From contig NZ_CAKKLP010000001.1 of NCBI RefSeq assembly GCF_918698085.1, positions 372,001 to 436,000 of the forward strand: a DNA stretch of 64,000 nt, written 5' to 3'. The first letter of the stretch is position 1, and each line of letters begins with the position of its first letter. A program made the position numbers and the translations under genes. Below are positions 56,001-62,000 of this stretch, in pieces. The stretch is from Chryseobacterium sp. Bi04 (GTDB taxonomy: Bacteria; Bacteroidota; Bacteroidia; Flavobacteriales; Weeksellaceae). The notes under the pieces were generated by a model. It saw only the letters and a program-made list of their open reading frames with translations. It made no database searches and was not told the DNA's origin.

Positions 56001-59000
56001 TGCTTTCCGGGATGTGATTAAGAGAGAATCTTCAGAAAATCCTGTGACTACAGTTAAATCCCATAACCTGGCTTATGTAATTTACACCAGTGGAACAACA
56101 GGACTTCCAAAAGGAGTTATGGTAGAGCACAGAAATGTAGCCAACTTAATAGAACAGGAAGCTAAAGAATTTGGATTGAGATCTGATGGAGGGATCCATA
56201 AAAACTGCCTGTGGTATGCGAGCTATGTATTCGACGCCCATGTATGGGAATTGTATCCTGTTATTACTCATGGCCATAGCATCTATTTACTGGAAAAAGA
56301 AAAAAGGATTGATCTTTCCGAATTACAGGAATATATAGAAGAACACAATATTAGTATAGCGACTATTCCGCCAATCCTTTTGACGGATGAATATATACTT
56401 CCTTTAGAGAAATTGGTAGTGGCTGGAGATGTAACGAACCCTCAGGTAATGAAGCTTTATAAAGAATATGGAGTAGACATTATCAATGCCTACGGTCCAA
56501 CCGAAGGAACAGTGTGTGCCACATTACACCACTATAACGAGGATGGTAATCCATTGAATATTGGAAAAGCCATCGGAAATATGACGGCTTATGTATTGGA
56601 TAAGAATCTTCGTCAGGTTCCTGTAGGGGTAATAGGAGAGCTTTATATCGGAGGAGCAGGTATTGCCAGAGGATATTTAAACAGATCGGAACTTACGGAA
56701 GAACGCTTTATGCTGAACCCTTTCCAGACCGCAGAGCAGAAGAAAAGAGGTGAAAACGGACGGTTATATAAAACCGGTGATTTAGTACGTTGGTTATCTA
56801 ATGGAGAATTAGAATATATTGGACGTAATGACTTCCAGGTAAAAATCCGAGGCTACAGAATTGAATTAGGAGAAATTGAAAACAGATTGCTTCAGTATCC
56901 TAATATCCGTCAGGCAGCAGTATTGGCAAAAGAAAATAACGAAGGGATGAAATATCTGGCAGCCTATTATGTGTCAGACTCATCCATAGATCCAGGTCTG
57001 CTTTTTGACTTCCTGTCAGAAGTTCTTCCGGATTATATGTTGCCGGGTGCTTTTGTTCATTTGAATGTTTTACCATTAACAATCAATGGGAAGCTGGACA
57101 GAAAGCAGCTTCCGGAACCTGATTTTACAGGGAACAAAAAACAGATCATTCCGGAAAATGAATTACAGGCGAAACTATGTGATATTTATGGTGAGGTACT
57201 GAAGGTTGATCCGTCCAATATAAGTATCGATGATGACTTCTTCAGGCTTGGAGGAAACAGTATCATGGCCATAAAACTGATCGGAAAAATTAAGCAGGAA
57301 CTAAAACTTCAGATAGGAGTCACTGAGGTTTTCAATCATAAAACGATTGCTTCTCTTTCAACTGTTTTAGCAGATGAAAATAATACAGGTGAACAAATCA
57401 TCATTACTCCTGTAAAAGTAGACTCTCCTGAAAAACAAAGATTGTCTTTTGCTCAGGAAAGGCTTTGGTTTATAGAATCTTATGAGGGTGGAAGCAGTGC
57501 TTATAATATTCCTATTACGACAATGCTGGATAAGGATATACAGCTTGATCTTCTTCAGAAGTCTCTGGAAATGGTGATTATGCGCCATGAAGTGCTACGC
57601 TCGATGATCCGGACTACAGAAGAAGGGGTAGGTTACCAGGTGGTTACAGGCCTTATTCCGGAATTTAAAATCACAGAAGTAAAAACGAGAGAAGAATTAG
57701 AAGAGAACATAAACAGGTGTGCCAACAAGGTATTCCGTGTAGAGGAAGAACTTCCTGTGGCAGTAAATGTTTTCAGTTTAGAAAACAATCATTATCTGTC
57801 TGTTGTTGTTCATCATATTGCTTTTGACGGATGGTCTACAGATGTCTTTCTGAAAGAGCTTGCAACAATGTACTATAAGCTTTCCGGTAGAGAAATCGCA
57901 GAGCTTCCTCCATTAAAGGTTCAGTACAAAGACTTTGCTTTATGGCAGCGTAATTATCTTGCAGGAGAACGTCTTGATCAACAGATTGACTATTGGAAAA
58001 ATAAGCTTGATGATTTCCATAATTTAGATTTACCTACGGATTTCAGACGACCGTCTCAAATTTCTTACGAAGGGGAAAATCTATACTTCAGTCTGGATGC
58101 AGAACGGGGAGAAAAATTAAGAAACCTTTCAAAAGAATTGGGAGTAAGTCTGTACAGTTTGATGCTGGGAGGCTATTATCTGATGCTTTCTGCCTATTCA
58201 GGACAGGATGATATTGTAGTAGGAAGCCCTATTGCGAACCGTCATCATGCTGGGCTTGAAGACATCATTGGTTTCTTTGTTAATACATTGGCGCTAAGAG
58301 AAAGTATTGATCCTGAGCAAACCCTTAAAGACTTCATTCTTCAGGTTTCAAAATCAATCACAGAAGCGCAGTCTCATCAGGATCTTCCATTTGAGAAGTT
58401 AGTGGAAGAACTAGGAGTAGAGCAGGATACCTCCAGACACCCGATTTTCCAGGTGATGTTTGGCCTTCAAAGTTTTGGAGGAGGAGATGCTAAAGTAAAT
58501 GATGAAGACGTTTTATTCTATCCTTTTGATGGAGAAGTAGACTATCAGGCGGCAAAATTTGATCTGACGACAATGGTTGATGATCATGGAGGAGACCTCC
58601 GTATCATGTTCAATTATGCAAAATCACTGTTTAAAAAAGATACAATTGTCCGTATGGCCGGATCTTACCAGCTTCTTTTAGATCAATTGATTCAGGTTGA
58701 TATTCATCATACAAGAGTTTGCGGACTTTCTCTGCTACAGGAAGAAGAATATAAAATGACCGTGGAAAGCTGGAATGATACGCGGGAGGAATATGCAAAA
58801 GACCTGACAGTTCATCAGTTATTTGAAAATCAGGTGTTGAAAACCCCGGATCAGACAGCGGTAGTATATCAGGATGTCAGACTTTCTTACAGAGAGCTGA
58901 ATGACCGATCAAACCGCTTGGCCAATTACCTTCTTGAAACGTACAATCTTCAGCCTGACGATATTATTCCTTTATGCTTAGATCGTTCGGAGTATATGCT

Positions 59001-62000
59001 GATTGCAATTCTTGCTGTAATGAAAACAGGAGCAGCTTATGTTCCAATGGATCCGTCTTATCCGGTGGACAGAATAAAACACATTCTTCAGGATACCGAT
59101 GCAAAACTTGTTTTAGGGCAGGAAAGCACAACAGAAAAGTTGGAAGACCTGGGGGTAGAATGTATCGCTTTAGATGAGGTAAACATTAAAGCACAGCTTG
59201 AACTCACAGATTCAAATAATCCTGTTACCCAGGTAAATTCAGATAATCTGGCCTATGTCATCTACACCAGTGGTACAACAGGACTCCCTAAAGGAGTAAT
59301 GATTGAACATTCCGGGGTGATAAATCTTATAAAATCAATGATTAAGGCTCACCGACTTGAAGAATTCAAGGAAGTGGGATGTTATTCAAATTATGTATTC
59401 GACGCCTTTGTCTATGAAGCTCTCACGGTATTGTGTAATGGAAACACCTTGTGGGTTTACAGCAATGACCTTAGAACATCTGTAGGAGAACTTAACGAAT
59501 ATATCAGAGAAAATAATATAGAGGTATCGTTTATTCCACCAGTTTTATTGAGAGAAGTTGTAAACAATGGCACCAACCTGAAATTGATTTTTGCCGGAGG
59601 AGAAAGTTTCCCTGCTTTGGATAAAAATATTGATGATATTATACTTGTCAATGAGTACGGTCCAACCGAGGGCACAGTGTGTGCGACGCTGCACTATTAC
59701 AAAGAAGATGGTAATCCGTTGAATATTGGAGGTCCGATTGGGAATATGACGACTTATGTGTTGGATGGCCATATGCGGGCTGTTCCAGTGGGAGCTGTAG
59801 GAGAGCTTTATATCGGAGGAGCCGGAATTGCACGAGGTTATTTAAACCGCCCGGATTTAACAGAAGAACGTTTCCTTGATAACCCATTCCAGACATTATC
59901 CCAAAAAGCAAGAGGCGAAAACAGCCGCTTATACAAAACGGGAGACTTAGTACGCTGGTTAGCTAATGGCGAGCTGGAATACATCGGAAGAAATGACTTC
60001 CAGGTAAAAATCCGGGGGTACAGAATTGAATTAGGCGAGATTGAAAATACCTTACTTCATTATCCGGGAATCCGTCAGACGGCAGTATTGGCCAAAGAAA
60101 ATAAAGCAGGCTTAAAATACCTGGCAGGATACTATGTGTCAGATGTTGAGATTGATTCCGATCTTCTTACTGAGCATTTGTCCGCGAGCTTACCGGAATA
60201 TATGGTACCAGGTGCTTTTGTACACTTAACAGCCTTGCCATTAACGATCAATGGAAAACTGGATAAGAAACAATTGCCGGAACCGGAGTTCACAGGAAGC
60301 AAAGATTATGTTGCTCCCCAAACGGATCTTCAGGTCAAACTGTGCCAGATCTATGGGGATGTATTAGGGCTCGATCCATTAACCATCAGTATCGAAGACG
60401 ATTTCTTCCGCTTAGGAGGCGACAGTATCATCAGTATCCAGCTGGTAGGAAGAATCAGACAACAATTAGAAGTAAGACTAAGTGTAAAAGAAGTCTTTAC
60501 GGCCCGCAGCGTATCATCATTGTCGTTACTCATAGAAGAAAAGAAACAGACAGAAGGAGAACATATCCTTTCCGAGCAAGGTATATTAGAAGGGGGAGTT
60601 TCCTTACTTCCTGTTCAGGATTGGTTCTTCAGCCAGAAAGAACAGGGTTATCTTGGAGATTTCAATCACTGGAATCAGGCCTTTTTGATCAATGTGCCAG
60701 AGCTTGATAAAGAGTTACTGGAAACCTCCATCCATCATTTAGTGGAAAGACATGATGCGTTCAGACTTTATTATCTAAAAGCTGATGGTGTTTATACCCA
60801 GGCATATAGCAGTGAGGAATCCGTAGCGAGTATCAATTACCTTGATGCTTCAGGATTAAGTGCAGAAGAATTGTCTAAGACTTTCACGGCCTGGCAGTCT
60901 CAATTTGATATTGAAAACGGATCATTGTATCAGATCGGCTATATCAGCGGTTATGCAGATGGCAGCGCAAGGATTTACTTTGCCCTTCACCATTTGATCA
61001 TTGATGCCGTAAGCTGGAGGATTATTACCGAAGACTTAAAGAATATTTATCAGTCTCTTGAAAAAGGAGATACAGAATACATTACGGGTCATGTAAAAGG
61101 GACAAGCTACCGCCAATGGGTGGAAGCTGTGCGAAGCTATAAAACAGAAAACCCGGAATCCAGAGCCCAGGAACTTTTATTCTGGAATGCCACGGCTGAA
61201 ACCGTAGAATCTAACAATGCTGCGCTAAGCAGTTTCATTGGCAAAGAGCACCACCACGGTCATTTGATGCTAAGTAAAGAGATGACCGAATCGTTGATCA
61301 GAAAGACCCATCATGCATACCATACCCAAATCAATGATCTTCTTCTCTCAGCGTTATCCCTTTCGCTTTCAGGATTAACCGGAGAGGAAAGCCATTCCGT
61401 ATTGCTGGAGAGCCATGGTCGTGAAGAAGTCTTTGGGAACTTGGATATCACCGAAACTGTAGGTTGGTTTACCACAATGTATCCATTACTGCTGAAGAAA
61501 GGGAAAGACCTTTCGGATACAGTGGTATTGACTAAGGAATCCCTGCGACGTATTCCAAATAACGGAATTGGTTATGGTAGTTTGATAGGCTATATAGAAC
61601 GTGAGCTACCTAAGATCAGCTTCAACTATCTTGGACAGCTGGACCAGGAAGATATCTCCGGCGAAAAGAGCTGGTTTATCGCAGCTGAGGACAGTGGATT
61701 AGGGGTAGGAAGTAATAACCGCGACAGCCATTATATCAGCATCAATGGAGCTGTTGTGGATGGGCAATTACGCTTTGGCGTTACCGGTTACCTGAGTGAA
61801 GAAGAGATTACTTTACTGTCAGAAGGCTTTAAGAGCCATTTGGAATCTATCATTACCTTGCTTTCCGAAGAGGATCGAAGCTACCTGACTCCATCTGATA
61901 TAGACTATATTGTAGAGCAGGAACAGCTATTTGGTATTCAGGAGAAAGGGGAAATTGAAGGGGTTTATTTAGCGAACAGCTTACAGGAAGGCTTTGTATA

